Source: Phycisphaerae bacterium (GTDB taxonomy: Bacteria; Planctomycetota; Phycisphaerae; SM23-33). From it: 64,000 nt of DNA. Both the position numbers and the translations under genes were made by a program. Below, one piece after another: positions 42,617 to 53,800 of the stretch. The first letter of the stretch is position 1, and each line of letters opens with the position of its first letter. The notes under the pieces were generated by a model, which worked only from the letters and a program-made list of their open reading frames with translations, was not told where the DNA came from and did no database searches. Where the stretch lies: contig JASLNT010000017.1 in assembly GCA_030745875.1 (NCBI GenBank), positions 36,756 through 100,755 of the forward strand, written 5' to 3'.

Positions 42617-44410
42617 TCAATTGATCTTCGGCAGGCGCCTCGGATCCGGGTCGCGGTGGTGGTTCGTAAGTCGCCTGAGCGCCTCGTCGTCGAGGTCTCC
42701 GCTCCGGATTTTCTGGATGTCGCGACGGCTGTGTCTTTGGAGCAACGCCTCCATGGCGGCGGCGAGAGCCTGTTCTCCGCGTCCGTGCGTTTGTCCGGCC
42801 ATCGCCATGTCCGTCAGCGTGTTCGCCTGGTCGTGCATTTCCGAATCGCTCATTACCGCTTGCAGAGTAAGGCGGTCGTCGTGCCCCAGACGCCAGATTC
42901 TCTCAGCGATCGTGCGAAGTTCGGGATTGGTGAAATCATCAGGCTGGAGCTTCTCACTGACGTTGTGAAACAGTTCGTTGTCGTTCAGAAGCACCTCTAG
43001 AACGATGCGCTCCGGATCGCGAGTTATCATCTCGGTGTTGGCGGCCGTTGCGGGTCCGGACGCGGTGCGGGCGGTGCGGGCCTGTCGCGACAGGCTCTGC
43101 ATCTGTCGCTGAAGTTCGCTGGCCGGTATGTTCAGTATGTGTCCGATATGCTGCGCCAACTGCCCGCGCCGCATGTCGTCAATCGCCCCGAAGGCGGCTG
43201 ACGTAGCGATCAGCCTCAGGAACTCCTGAGCGACCTTGTGCCTCTGGGACGGATTCCCGCCCGCGGCGCGATATTCGCTCAGTCGCAGATCCCAGGCGTA
43301 CTGCATTGCGTCGGGAGCTTCGTCGATCAATTTCTTCAACGCTTCGGATCCTTCGGCAAGGCAGTAATCGCACGGGTCCTTGCCTTCGGGAATCGTGGCC
43401 ACGCGGATGCCGAGCTGCTGGGCCAGGAAGACCTCCATGGCGCGCTGTGCGGCGGTTGCTCCGGCCTGGTCGGCGTCGAACACCAGCACAACTTCCTTTG
43501 CGTATCTGCCCAGGAGTCGAACGTGGCGATCGGTAAGAGCGGTTCCCAGCGACGCTACAACATTGGCGACTCCGGCCTGGTGGGGTATCAGGGCGTCGAG
43601 ATATCCTTCGACGACGACCGCTGTCCCGCCCGACACAATTTCCCCGCGAGCCCAGTTCATCGCGTACAGGTTCGACGACTTGTCGAACAGGATCGACTCG
43701 GGACTGTTGAGGTACTTTGCGCGTTCGTCGTCGCGCAGCGCCCGTCCGCCGAAGGCGATCACGTTGCCCGTAAGATCGTAAATCGGGAACATGAGGCGAT
43801 GTCGGAAGCGATCGTAGTATCTGTCGGCTCCTTCCTTTTGCGCCACTAGTCCTGCGGCCAGGAGTTGGGCGGTCGACACGCCCTTGTTCCGGGCGGCCGA
43901 CAGGAGTGCGTCCCACGAATCCGGTGCGTATCCGAGCCCGAACCGCTCGATCGATGCGTCAGTGAAGCCTCGATCCCTAGCGTACTTGAGCGTTGAAGCC
44001 GCCGCAGGCGCGTGCAGCTGGGCCTTGTAGAATTCCGCGGCCATCTCGGTGACCTTAAGCAGATCGCGCTTTGACATTCCCGCTTCGGGTTCGTGCTGGG
44101 GCGAGTATTGCGCCTCGGCGGGCAGGGGGATCGCCGATCGCTCGGCCAGCGCCCGCACTGCTTCGGGGAAGCTGTATTTCTCGTACAGCGTCAGGAATTT
44201 CAGGGCGTCCCCGCCGGCCCCGCAGGAAAAGCACTTGAAAATCTGCTTGGACGGAGAGACGTTCAGCGACGGTTTCTTGTCGTCGTGAAAGGGGCACAAC
44301 CCAATGAACTCGCGCCCGCGATGAGTAAGCGCAACGTACTGCCCGACCAGTTCGACGATGTCGACCGAATCGAGGACTTGCTGGACGAACTGTTCGGTGA
44401 ATCTCGGCAA
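42617..44410 (-). CDS. dnaG: DNA primase
   Basis: 597 residues. Zinc-binding motif Cys39-x2-His42 ... Cys60-x2-Cys63 at the N-terminus (LCPFH and KCFSCGAGG), catalytic-core [12 protein letters not shown] and GGRAL, Toprim [11 protein letters not shown] and [12 protein letters not shown]-terminal helicase-binding region (about 440-597) is present but divergent, as is usual. Synthesises RNA primers on the lagging strand. It lies 34 bases after an RNase H gene. Confidence 0.95.
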   Translation of the reverse strand: MPRFTEQFVQQVLDSVDIVELVGQYVALTHRGREFIGLCPFHDDKKPSLNVSPSKQIFKCFSCGAGGDALKFLTLYEKYSFPEAVRALAERSAIPLPAEAQYSPQHEPEAGMSKRDLLKVTEMAAEFYKAQLHAPAAASTLKYARDRGFTDASIERFGLGYAPDSWDALLSAARNKGVSTAQLLAAGLVAQKEGADRYYDRFRHRLMFPIYDLTGNVIAFGGRALRDDERAKYLNSPESILFDKSSNLYAMNWARGEIVSGGTAVVVEGYLDALIPHQAGVANVVASLGTALTDRHVRLLGRYAKEVVLVFDADQAGATAAQRAMEVFLAQQLGIRVATIPEGKDPCDYCLAEGSEALKKLIDEAPDAMQYAWDLRLSEYRAAGGNPSQRHKVAQEFLRLIATSAAFGAIDDMRRGQLAQHIGHILNIPASELQRQMQSLSRQARTARTASGPATAANTEMITRDPERIVLEVLLNDNELFHNVSEKLQPDDFTNPELRTIAERIWRLGHDDRLTLQAVMSDSEMHDQANTLTDMAMAGQTHGRGEQALAAAMEALLQRHSRRDIQKIRSGDLDDEALRRLTNHHRDPDPRRLPKIN

Positions 44411-44444
44411 TTCGTACTCCTGAGCGACTTATGCGATCTGCGCC

Positions 44445-44903
44445 TCAGTCTTGCGCGTACGGGTCGTCGGCGGCGTCCAGTATATTCGTTTTTGCGTCCA
44501 TCGCCATATTCGCCAGTTTATCCGCGGCGGTGTTTTCTTCCCGCGGGATATGGTGGAACGTGCAGTTTTCAAAACTGTCGGCCAGTTCCGTGGCGCGGCG
44601 GTGGAGGGGTTTGAGTCCTGCGTTTTTCACGCGATACTCTCCGGTCATTTGTCTTACGAGCAGTTGGGAGTCGCTGAAGAGTTCAACGCTGGCTGCTTTC
44701 AGTTCCTTCGCCGCGCTCAACCCGGTCAGCAATCCGGAGTATTCGGCGACGTTGTTCGTCGCGTTTCCCAGGAATACTCCGCCCTTGTAGAGTATGGAGT
44801 TGTCGGATTTGTCGCGTATCGCCACCCCCGCTCCTGCGGGTCCCGGATTTCCTCTCGACCCACCGTCAATGTGAATTACAACGTGGAGCGAATCGCAGCT
44901 CAT
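44445..44903 (-). CDS. Ribonuclease HI-family protein
   Basis: 152 residues, compact and without added domain. The four acidic positions are present: Asp in HIDGGSRGNPGPAG (Asp13), Glu in NVAEYSGLL, Asp in LFSDSQLL and Asp in NTAADKLAN. Could remove RNA from RNA-DNA hybrids and Okazaki primers. Located between a zinc-ribbon protein and dnaG in one direction; the short spacing (13 and 34 bases) suggests co-transcription. Confidence 0.92.
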   Translation of the reverse strand: MSCDSLHVVIHIDGGSRGNPGPAGAGVAIRDKSDNSILYKGGVFLGNATNNVAEYSGLLTGLSAAKELKAASVELFSDSQLLVRQMTGEYRVKNAGLKPLHRRATELADSFENCTFHHIPREENTAADKLANMAMDAKTNILDAADDPYAQD

Positions 44904-44916
44904 TGGCGTCTCCGGT

Positions 44917-45654
44917 TTACTGTGCGTGCGGATCGATGTAGAGGATGCGTCCGCAGTTGTCGCAGGTGCGGATTTCGTCGCGGAGACTAAGTGCGTTTGC
45001 GTGTTCGGGAGTCAGGCCCATGAAGCACCCGCCGCACACGTAAGTGTACGGTTCCTTGCGGCCGTGAATCTCGACCTGGGCCATCGCCTCGCCCTCATAG
45101 TTGGCGGATATTCGTTCGAATACCGACAGACTCGCCGCCGGTATACCGGCGGCCGCCTCCTTGCGATTCTCGCTGAGCCCGTCGAGCATCCCGTTGAGTT
45201 TGGTCAACTCCTTTTCGCTCTGGGCGTTGACTTCGTCAAGGCGTTTGTTCTCGCCGGCGATGTGTTCGTCCAGTTCGTCGGCCTGTTTCTTAAGTGTTTC
45301 GATTTCCTGGATTACGCCCAGTGTTCGGTCTTCGATTTTGGCGCTGTCGGCTTTGAGAGTGTTGATCTGGGTGAGGATGGCGGCGTATTCCTTGTTGCTC
45401 CTGGCGGCGTTCAGGCCCGCACGGAAGGATACGACCTGCTTGTCTCTGTCTTTCAGGTCAAGTTCGAGCGAATCGGCGAGCTTCCGGCGTTCCAGGGATT
45501 GCTCGGACAGGGAGTCGCGGTCCTGCACCAGTTGCTCTATCTTGCGTTTTTGAACGTTGACGGCATTGTTTCGTACTCGTATTCTGCTTCTTACGTGAGC
45601 GATGTCCTGCTCTATCTTTTGAAGCTTGCGCAATGACTCCAGCAACATACCCAT
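44917..45654 (-). CDS. Coiled-coil protein with C-terminal C4 zinc ribbon
   Basis: 245 residues. A long coiled coil fills about 1-170 (heptad-rich, Lys/Glu/Leu), then the zinc ribbon YVCGGCFMGLTPE ... IRTCDNCGRILY gives two CxxC pairs. Family of CdsZ-like or C4-type zinc ribbon proteins that are often encoded next to RNase H genes. Precise role unknown; possibly RNA or ribosome binding. Confidence 0.88.
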   Translation of the reverse strand: MGMLLESLRKLQKIEQDIAHVRSRIRVRNNAVNVQKRKIEQLVQDRDSLSEQSLERRKLADSLELDLKDRDKQVVSFRAGLNAARSNKEYAAILTQINTLKADSAKIEDRTLGVIQEIETLKKQADELDEHIAGENKRLDEVNAQSEKELTKLNGMLDGLSENRKEAAAGIPAASLSVFERISANYEGEAMAQVEIHGRKEPYTYVCGGCFMGLTPEHANALSLRDEIRTCDNCGRILYIDPHAQ

Positions 45655-45795
45655 GCAATAGACCTTTTTGGTTGGTAAAGTGTATACGAACGCTCAATTA
45701 TCCGCATTGCCGCAACAATAGCAAGAAACTTCTGTAAAACATGGATTAGCGAATATTTCGCCCCGGTCACCGCACCGGTGAATCAGATTCAACAT

Positions 45796-47214
45796 ATGTT
45801 TAATACAACAGATACAATCGTAGCGATATCGACACCGGCCGGCGCGGCGCGCCGGGCGATTGTACGCCTCAGCGGACCTGAGGCGTTGGTGCTGGGCGAC
45901 AGAATCTTCAAGTCATCCGACGGTTTACTGGTCCGGACGGGCGGGTTTAGAAGCCTCGACGGGCGAGTCAGCATACCCCCGGGCGACATCGAATTGCCCG
46001 CCAGGGCGTATGTCTTCAGGAATCCGCGGAGCTACACCAGGCAGGACCTGGCGGAGTTTCACTTGCCCGGAGCCCCGGATGTGGTTTCGGCGGTGGCCGA
46101 AGCCCTGATCGACGCCGGAGCACGCCAGAGCCTTCCAGGCGAGTTCACCGCCCGGGCGTTCTTCTCAGGACGGATTGATCTTTCGCAAGCCACCGCCGTA
46201 GCTGACATAATAGACGCCGATAACGACGCTCAACTGCGATCGGCGATGGATGCGCTGGGCGGACGTATCAGGGGACTCTGTCAAGACTCCGGCGATCGAA
46301 TAACCGAGGCCCTTGCGGGTGTCGAGGCCTCGATAGACCTCGCCGACGAGCACATAGAATTCGATCGCCCTGAAGAGCTTTCCGAGCGTCTGGCGGAGAT
46401 ATCGGCGGATCTGCGGAAAGTGGCTCGGCACGCTGGCGACATGCCCGAAAACGCTCGCTGCCCTCACGTTGTGCTTGTCGGGCTGCCCAATGTGGGCAAG
46501 AGTTCGTTGCTCAATGTGCTGACCGGAGCCGACCGGGCGATTGTTTCGGCGCTGGCGGGAACCACCCGCGACGTGCTCAGCGCTTCGATGGAATTGGACG
46601 ACGGGGCGGTTGTGCTGCTCCAGGATCTGGCCGGTTTCGAAGCGTCCGGTCCGAGCGGGTCTCCGGCCGCTGCGGCCGATTCAGCAGCCAGGCGGGCGAT
46701 GGCCCGCGCCGAAGCAATATTGTTTGTAGTTGATGCTTCGGTCAAACGCAGCGATGCGGAGGTCGAACTCCTCGGCGAAGCCAGACAAGCCAACCCGCGG
46801 GCTCCGTTGCTCCTGCTGGCTGGCAAGTGCGATTTGGTTGGTGTTGACGCCGTAGTATCGCTCGGTCGCCTGGGCGAGATCGCTGGAACAACTCCACAGG
46901 CGGTCAGCGCTGTTAGACCTTTCGGCCTGGATATACTTAAGACTCGCCTGGGAGAGCTTATGCATCTTGGCGCCCATCGCGGCGGGCAGGCGATGGGGCT
47001 TCACGCGCGCCAGAAGCGTGCTCTGGAGGCGTGTTCGGCTGCCGTTGGGCGTGCCGCGGATTTGATTGCTCCGTCGGACGAAGTGGCGGATGTGGCGGAG
47101 TTGGCGGCCGTTGAATTGAGGGAGGCGCTGTCCCAACTCGGTCAGATCAGCGGGCAGGTGGTCACCGAAGACATTCTCGGGCGAATATTCCAACGGTTCT
47201 GCGTGGGCAAGTAG
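45796..47214 (+). CDS. mnmE: tRNA modification GTPase MnmE
   Basis: 473 residues from the ATG at 45796 (MFNTTDTIVAISTPAGAAR); a GTG at 45778 is in frame but not needed. N-terminal folate-binding-like domain, helical domain, inserted G domain with GLPNVGKSSLLNVL (P-loop), GTTRD (G2), and DLAGF (G3, usually DTAG; here Leu-Ala), and the family end CVGK with the catalytic Cys. With MnmG it makes 5-carboxymethylaminomethyl uridine at tRNA wobble position 34. The NKxD base-recognition motif appears as AGKCDL. Confidence 0.95.
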   Translation: MFNTTDTIVAISTPAGAARRAIVRLSGPEALVLGDRIFKSSDGLLVRTGGFRSLDGRVSIPPGDIELPARAYVFRNPRSYTRQDLAEFHLPGAPDVVSAVAEALIDAGARQSLPGEFTARAFFSGRIDLSQATAVADIIDADNDAQLRSAMDALGGRIRGLCQDSGDRITEALAGVEASIDLADEHIEFDRPEELSERLAEISADLRKVARHAGDMPENARCPHVVLVGLPNVGKSSLLNVLTGADRAIVSALAGTTRDVLSASMELDDGAVVLLQDLAGFEASGPSGSPAAAADSAARRAMARAEAILFVVDASVKRSDAEVELLGEARQANPRAPLLLLAGKCDLVGVDAVVSLGRLGEIAGTTPQAVSAVRPFGLDILKTRLGELMHLGAHRGGQAMGLHARQKRALEACSAAVGRAADLIAPSDEVADVAELAAVELREALSQLGQISGQVVTEDILGRIFQRFCVGK

Positions 47215-47216
47215 GC

Positions 47217-47245
47217 TTGCCGGTTTCGACTTCTTGTGCTAGAAT
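47217..47245 (+). promoter_or_regulatory. Promoter for efp
   Basis: TTGCCG (47217-47222), 17 bases, TAGAAT (47240-47245), starting directly after the mnmE stop and 47 bases before the efp ATG. Confidence 0.65.
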
Positions 47246-47291
47246 CTCTGAACTAATCTCATACGAACCTGCTATCTGGAGATACACTGTA

Positions 47292-47849
47292 ATGTCAGTA
47301 AGAGCAATTGATCTTCGCCGCGGTCTGGGCGTTAAATACAAGGATTCGGTCTGGGTGGTTTTCGACATCACTCATGTTGTCAAGGGCAAGGGTCCGTCCT
47401 GCATGCAGGCCAAGCTCAAGGACGCCAAAACCGGACGGATGATTGAGCAGAGGTTCAATCCCAACGAACGCCTCGAAGAAGTTTTCTTCGATCGCAAACA
47501 GATGACCTATCTGTACTCCGACGCGTCCAACCACGTGCTCATGGACGCCGACTACGAGCAGATTGAGATTCCCGCAGAACTCGTGGGCGACAAATCCGTA
47601 TTCCTCCAGCCCGACATGGAGATAGAGGTTACGTTTGTCGAAGGCAAGGCGATCGAAGCCGAACTGCCCAACACCGTCGAACTCGCAGTGGTCGACACCA
47701 CCCCGCAGGTCAAGGGCGCCACCGCCACCAACCAGAACAAAGACGCGGTCCTCGAGGGCGGCGCGAAGATCAAAGTGCCCCCGTTCGTCGAAAACGGAAC
47801 CGTGGTGAAGGTCGACACGCGCACAAACGAATATCTAAGTCGCGTATAA
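47292..47849 (+). CDS. efp: Elongation factor P
   Basis: 185 residues from the ATG at 47292 (MSVRAIDLRRGLGVKYKDS). Three OB-like domains: KOW-like N-domain, central FNPNERLEEVFFDRKQMTYLYSD, and C-domain VPPFVENGTVVKVDTRTNEYLSR. Relieves ribosome stalling at polyproline. The tip loop that carries the modified Lys/Arg reads VVKGKGPS where many relatives have KPGKG, so the target is probably Lys33 in KGKG. Own promoter upstream, terminator downstream. Confidence 0.95.
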   Translation: MSVRAIDLRRGLGVKYKDSVWVVFDITHVVKGKGPSCMQAKLKDAKTGRMIEQRFNPNERLEEVFFDRKQMTYLYSDASNHVLMDADYEQIEIPAELVGDKSVFLQPDMEIEVTFVEGKAIEAELPNTVELAVVDTTPQVKGATATNQNKDAVLEGGAKIKVPPFVENGTVVKVDTRTNEYLSRV

Positions 47850-47881
47850 GATTCTCGCCGAACGAGAGATTAACGCATCGC

Positions 47882-47918
47882 AAATCCCGCTGCATCCGCG
47901 GCGGGATTTCTTTTTGGT
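47882..47918 (+). terminator. Rho-independent terminator of efp
   Basis: A 9-base perfect stem AAATCCCGC (47882-47890) / GCGGGATTT (47901-47909), 10-base loop, followed by TCTTTTT. Confidence 0.85.
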
Positions 47919-48014
47919 TCTCATCCAATGAAGTTCGTTGTATCAAGGTCCGGACAAGAATCAACAGCCCGACCGTATTTATGTCACCCGCGGGCAATTC
48001 TTTGGGGCGAGGAT

Positions 48015-49547
48015 CTATTTGATAAGCTTGGCGAGTTTCTTCGCGGATTCGGCGCTCTGGTTCTTGATCTTCAGGAGATACCAACTGGCGAGAGTTCTTT
48101 CCGCGACAGTGTGCCCCGATTCTTTTGTGATGATCCTGGTGAAGTGTTCGGTCGCCATCGGATCGGCGAAATGCCCCAGAGTAAGGGCTCCGTATGTGGA
48201 TAGTTCCGGATAAGGACTCTTAAGCAGTTTGCGTGCGATTGGGAGTACGGATTTGTTCTTTGTTCGCAGAAGTCCCGCCGCCGCCGAACGCGTTATCGCG
48301 CTGTAGCGTCCGGCGAGAATCTTACTGATTCCGCCTACCGCTTCGGGCGTACCGATATCCATCACCAGCGTTGTAGCCTGGGCGGCAAGGAGGTGTTCGT
48401 GCGCCATGCGGTCGGTGTCGGGCTCAACCGACGCGATGTACTTCAGCAGGGGAGCGACGTAGAAATTCGCCTTGGCGCCCAGCTTCTCGATGTCGTCATT
48501 GGCGCGCTGGAATATGTGGTTGAGTGCAATCGGATGCCGGATCGCCAGAGCTTTATCCACCGCTATCGTGGCCGCCGGTCCGGGCGCGGTTCTGGCCTGC
48601 TCGAACGCCGCCAACGGCGCGATGGGCAGAGAGCTTTTTGCGATGGCCGCGAGGTACTGCTTGGATTCGGGCTGTTTCGCCATGACTCCCATCGCAGGAA
48701 TCCTGAACACTGTTGACGGTGAGTCTCGCAGCGCCGCAAAGATAACGGGCACAGGCTTGGGGCAGGACGCGGCCAACGCGCGGCAGGCCAGCACTCGCGT
48801 TTGCACCGGTCGTTTGGGCGAGGAGAGCACTATCCGTGCCAGCGGTTCGCCTGCGGTTATCTTCTCGTCGATTATCTGAAGCATTATCAGACGAACTATC
48901 GATGTCTCGGTTTCCGGATCGGCGATCAGCTTCTTCAGACCGGGAGCTTTTGCAGTGTCGCCCATCGCCAACAATCCCATGCTCGCCATCGCCGCAGTCA
49001 TCTTATCGCTGGATTCGGTGAGTTTCTTGAGGGTCGCCTTGGCGAGACTGCGGTGTGTGGGATCCTTGCTCCTGTTGACCAGTGAGCGCGATGCGATGCA
49101 CTGGATGTTCTCATCGTTTATCTTCACCGCTGCGGCCAGGACCCGTCCGTCGGCTGCTTTTAGGTTCAGCAAGTGTACAATCGCCGCCGCACGCACCGAC
49201 ATTGCACTGTCTTCAGCGAGTTGCCGCTTGAGCGCCGCAATCGCCTCCGCCCCGCCAAGCTGCCCCAACGCAGTGGTCGCCAACAGACGCCTCTCCTTGT
49301 CGCCGCTGCGCGACATCGCTACGAAGAACGGGAGGAATTCCTTGTCGTCGGCTGCGTGGAACGCGCTGATCACCGTGATGGAATCGTCCTTGTCCACGAG
49401 CATTTTAGCGAGGTAGTCGTAAGCGTCTTTCGTTGCATTTGCGCCCATCGCCCGGGCCGACAGGCAGCCGGTGATTATCCAAAGCAGGACAGCCCCCCGG
49501 ACGGTGATTCGATGTGCGGCGATTCGATTTATCATTTGAGAATTCAT
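48015..49547 (-). CDS. Exported HEAT-repeat protein
   Basis: 510 residues with a Sec signal (VRGAVLLWIITGCLSARAMG). The remainder is mostly alpha-helical HEAT-like repeats: LLATTALGQLGGAEAIAALK, SVRAAAIVHLLNLKAADG, ITRSAAAGLLRTKNKSVLPI, LSTYGALTLGHFADPMA. A scaffold or protein-binding role is likely. Its start overlaps the end of a MoxR-type ATPase gene by four bases, so the two are translationally coupled and may work as ATPase plus adaptor. Confidence 0.85.
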   Translation of the reverse strand: MNSQMINRIAAHRITVRGAVLLWIITGCLSARAMGANATKDAYDYLAKMLVDKDDSITVISAFHAADDKEFLPFFVAMSRSGDKERRLLATTALGQLGGAEAIAALKRQLAEDSAMSVRAAAIVHLLNLKAADGRVLAAAVKINDENIQCIASRSLVNRSKDPTHRSLAKATLKKLTESSDKMTAAMASMGLLAMGDTAKAPGLKKLIADPETETSIVRLIMLQIIDEKITAGEPLARIVLSSPKRPVQTRVLACRALAASCPKPVPVIFAALRDSPSTVFRIPAMGVMAKQPESKQYLAAIAKSSLPIAPLAAFEQARTAPGPAATIAVDKALAIRHPIALNHIFQRANDDIEKLGAKANFYVAPLLKYIASVEPDTDRMAHEHLLAAQATTLVMDIGTPEAVGGISKILAGRYSAITRSAAAGLLRTKNKSVLPIARKLLKSPYPELSTYGALTLGHFADPMATEHFTRIITKESGHTVAERTLASWYLLKIKNQSAESAKKLAKLIK

Positions 49548-50683
49548 TTCTTGGGAGCTTCAGCCGGTTCGGCTGTTTGTTTGTACTCGCTGGATTGAGG
49601 TTCTTTTACGGTTTGGAGCAGCATCTCGACGATCTTGTCCGGAGATACGCCTTCGGCGTCGGCGTTGAAGTTGGTGAATATTCGGTGTCTCAAGACGGGC
49701 TTTGCTATTCCTCGGATGTCTTCGCAGGACACGTTGAATCGCCCGTGGAGAAGGGCGCGGCTTTTGGCGCCCAGGACCAGGTATTGCGCCGCTCGCGGTC
49801 CTGCGCCCCAGGACAGATACTGCTTGACGAAATCGGGCGCTGTTCCGTCGGCGGGGCGGGTGGCGCGCGTGAGGTTCACCGCGTAGTCGACTACGTGCTG
49901 GCTTACCGGTATCTTGCGGACGATCTTCTGCAGCAGGAGTATGTCGGCGCCGCTGAGGGCGGGCTCCGGTTCGGCGGTCGTGTCCATGGTGGTTGACTTG
50001 ACTATCGCTCGCTCCTCGTTGCGGGAGGGATAATCCACGTTGACCATGAACATGAACCTGTCGAGTTGCGCCTCGGGCAGGGGGTAGGTTCCTTCCTGTT
50101 CGATCGGGTTCTGCGTTGCCAGGACAAAGAAGGGCGGTTCGAGATCGTAGGTGTCTCTGCCCGCGGTTACGTGATATTCCTGCATCGCCTGGAGCAGGGC
50201 GGCTTGGGTTTTTGGGGGTGTTCGGTTGATCTCGTCGGCCAGGATGATGTTGGCGAACAGCGGGCCCTTTACGAACGTGAATACTCGCTTTCCGGTGGTG
50301 TGGTCCTCTTCGATTATATCGGTTCCGGTGATGTCCGAGGGCATCAGGTCCGGTGTGAACTGGATGCGGCTGAAGTCCAGTTTCAGCACTTTGGCCAGCG
50401 TTGAGATCATGAGTGTCTTCGCCAGCCCGGGCACTCCGACAAGCAGGCAGTGTCCGCGACTCATCATGGCCTGCATCAGCAGTTCTATGACATCGTCCTG
50501 ACCTATAATCACCTTGTGCAGTTCGGTCAGCAGTTTGGTTTTTGCGGTCTTGAGGCTGCCTATTATTCTGGCTTCCACCTCTGCTTTCGTTTCGGGCACT
50601 TTCGACGCCATTGGAATGTCGTCGTACGCCGCCTCGACGGCATCCTGAATATCGCCTTGGGGTTCAGTGTGTTCATCGCTCAT
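49544..50683 (-). CDS. MoxR-family AAA ATPase
   Basis: 379 residues from the ATG at 50681-50683 (GGGAG seven bases upstream); the longer frame has no family support. Walker A in GVPGLAKTLM, Walker B IILADEINRTPPKTQAAL, sensor 1 VLATQNPIEQEGTYPLPEAQLDRFM. MoxR ATPases act as chaperones that mature or load other complexes. An acidic N-terminal tail (about 60 residues) precedes the AAA core. The usual DUF58/VWA neighbours are missing; a HEAT-repeat gene follows instead. Confidence 0.92.
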   Translation of the reverse strand: MSDEHTEPQGDIQDAVEAAYDDIPMASKVPETKAEVEARIIGSLKTAKTKLLTELHKVIIGQDDVIELLMQAMMSRGHCLLVGVPGLAKTLMISTLAKVLKLDFSRIQFTPDLMPSDITGTDIIEEDHTTGKRVFTFVKGPLFANIILADEINRTPPKTQAALLQAMQEYHVTAGRDTYDLEPPFFVLATQNPIEQEGTYPLPEAQLDRFMFMVNVDYPSRNEERAIVKSTTMDTTAEPEPALSGADILLLQKIVRKIPVSQHVVDYAVNLTRATRPADGTAPDFVKQYLSWGAGPRAAQYLVLGAKSRALLHGRFNVSCEDIRGIAKPVLRHRIFTNFNADAEGVSPDKIVEMLLQTVKEPQSSEYKQTAEPAEAPKK

Positions 50684-50879
50684 ATGGTTTCTCCCGCGGC
50701 TTGGTCCGCTGGTTGCGTCCCGGGCCCATAAGCTGAAACGCCGCAGCCACAAGATTACTGCAACAACCGCCCAAATGCACTATCGGATTTGGTTTTACTC
50801 TCGCCCGCGGCGCACATACGGTTTGGATTTCGACACAGGGACTTACAGAAAGTCGGAATTCCGGAGATGTCGCCTTGTC

Positions 50880-53800
50880 TCACTTGCCGCCCAGGCAGAT
50901 CACCTTGCCCGCAACGGTGGAAACAAACAGTCGCCCTCCCGACGCGGCGAGCCCATCGAACGCTGACCGCTCCAGTTTCCGCTCCAAAATGACCTCGCCG
51001 GTGGCGACACTGCGAACCGTGAGCAGTCCCGAGGCCCGAACGGTGAAGAGATTATCGCCGGCGACCAGCATCGCTCGGTTGAGATGGTTTTGGCTGTCGT
51101 TGGACGGGACTGTCCACTTCGGAGCCTTCCTGAACAGCTTCAGCGTCGAGAAACGCAGGCGGGCCTTCTCGTCTTCGGGCGTTAAACCGACCCAGTCGGA
51201 ATTGAACTTTGCGTCCTTGTCGAAGTCCAGGCGGAACATCTTCTTCATGCCCGGAACGGTGCTGAACACCGACCGGCCGCTGAAGACGGCGATCGGCGAC
51301 ACACCGCGCACCGTCCCGTACCGCCAAGCCGTGCGGGGCATCTGAACTCCGGTCTCCTTTACGCGGTAGAACCCGCTGGTCTTCTTCAGATTCCTCTTTC
51401 CGGTCTTCAGGTCGAACAGGCATCGCGAGATTGCTATCGAATCGCCATCGCGAACGGGCAGGTCGTGGTGGCGATACTCTCTGGGCCTTATCGTCCGCCA
51501 CGGGTTAGACTCGGGCCGTTTCTTGCGCGGGTCGTATGGCGCGGGCCAGGGAGCGTTAAAGCCCAGGTCGCTGAACTTGTTCTTCCAGACGATCCGCCCG
51601 TTCTGCGGTTTGAAGCAGATCACGCGTATCCCGCCGTCGGCGTTTGGATGAACGCCCGCCGCCGCGTACGCCAGACCGTCGACCACCGGTATGCTTCCAT
51701 GCACCGGCCAGGGCGAAGTCACCTGCCCGTAAGTGCATATCCGCCGATCGAAGGGCGCGATGCGAAGCTTCCAGACCAGTTCGCCATTTGACGCCTGCAG
51801 GCAGAATATCCACCCGCTGCGCGAACCGATCAGGCAGAGTCCGCGGTGGATCGTGGGCGGACCGTCGAGACGCCCGTTGGCGGTGAACTCCCACTTAATC
51901 GCTCCGGTCTTCTCGTTCAGCGCTGTCAGGCGATGCGTATCGCTTTGGGCTACGTAAACAGTTCCGCCTGCGATAACCGGTGCGGTGATCGCTCCTGCGG
52001 TGTAGGGGCTGTCGATCCACTCCGAGGCGGGCGCAGTTGAGTAGTCCGGACCTTTGATCTGCGTTGACCACAGCACCTCCAGTTTCGCCGGAACGGTCGT
52101 TTCGGTCCCTCCGCTGTGATATGCGTCGCGACGGAACGTGGGCCATTGGTCGGCGTAACTTACATCCTCTGTCCGCCCCGGCCAGGCCGGGCCTTTTACC
52201 AGTTCGGTGGTCTCTTTGGGCTCTTTGGCCTGGCCTGGAGCCAACGCCACATTGCCTTCGAGCATCGGAAAACAGATGCAGTGCTTGGGGAACGTGTAGA
52301 TCATCCCGTTGGCGGGAATGTATCCCGCGCGGGAAGTATTGCACGCCCCGCGCGTGATCTGGTTGGATGTCTGCTTGCGCGAGTCGAGGTCGGTGAAGTG
52401 CAACTGACCGTTGATGTAGAATCGTTCCGTAAGCACGGGCGGGTAGCAGTGTCCAAACCCCCGATCGCCGGAGTAGTTCGCCCGGAACACATCAGCCGGC
52501 TTGCTCAGATCGTCCAGACCAAACAGTGCGATACTCAATCCGTCGCGATCGACTTTTTCGGTGAGCAACTGCTTCTTGTACCAGAACGCCCGCCTGAACT
52601 CACCGTGGCGGGCTGAACTGCCCATCCGTGATATCTTCTGTATCTCCTTGCCCGTCTTGGCGGATATCACGACCATCTGATACTTGCGGTCAGCCTCCTT
52701 CTCCTTTTCCCGATTGACGTAGTATTCCCGCCAGTTATTCGGGCGTCGCAATTCGTAGACGATCCGGTCGTGCCCGTAGGCGCCCAGTTCGGTGCGTCGG
52801 GCCCAGCGATGCTCCCGGGTCCACATCCGCTTGCCCGTTTCGAGATCTCGCCCGGTGATCCGCCCGTAGGCCGCCCCGTTGCGATCGTTGCCCTCGATAT
52901 AGAACACTCCGTAGTCAGACGCGATAACGTTGTGCGGCTTGTCAGTTGCAAAACGCCATTTCAGGTTTCCGTCGGCCTCATCCAGCGCCCTTAGCGAATC
53001 CTTGCCCGCCAGGACGATCGTATCGCCCTTGCCGGAGGCCCCGCCTACAACCAGAATGTGCTGTGGAACGCCCGCGTTCTTGTATACTTTTACCGTCTTG
53101 CCGGTGGCCGCATCGAGCGCCTTGAACTTACCGTCACTCGCCAGGCAATAGACTCGATCGCCTTTGGCTACGATGAGCGCCGCCACCTTCACGCGGTACT
53201 CCCAGGCGAAGTCAGCGCTTCGTTTCAGCTTAGCTTTCCACAGCCCCAGCCCGTTGAATGCGTCTCGGGCGATCAGCATACCGTTGCACTGGGCGAAGAA
53301 CCGCCCGCCGGCGATCACTACGTGCGAACGTTCGGTGACTTCGCGCGGCGTGAAAAGCCACTGCAACCGCCTCGGCACGTCAACCAGCGTGTCTTTCGAA
53401 ACCGCGTTGCGGTCCGGAGCGCGGCGCCAGTGCGTCCAGTCGTCCATGCCCTTGGGGCGAGGCTTCACCGTTCGGAGCCATTTGCCCTTGGCGCTTACCA
53501 GCAGTTCTCCTCCCGGCCGGAGCGCACGGAGCATCTCGCTTTCGCTTACGCCCATCGGGTCGACTACAACAATCATCGACGCCAGGTTGTCGGCGTGGGG
53601 GAGGAACGGTTTGCTCCAATGCTCCAGGGAAACCCTCCCGTAAAGACCGCCGGCGGCGAGAGCTTTTTCACCAGCGGCGACTATCGCCGACTCGGAGACC
53701 AGACAGTGAACGATAAACGGCCGGTCCGCCGCGAGTTTGGCGGCCAATGCGTGATCTTTGGCTCCGAGAACAACGCACAGTCCTCCGCTGGTGCGAGCCT

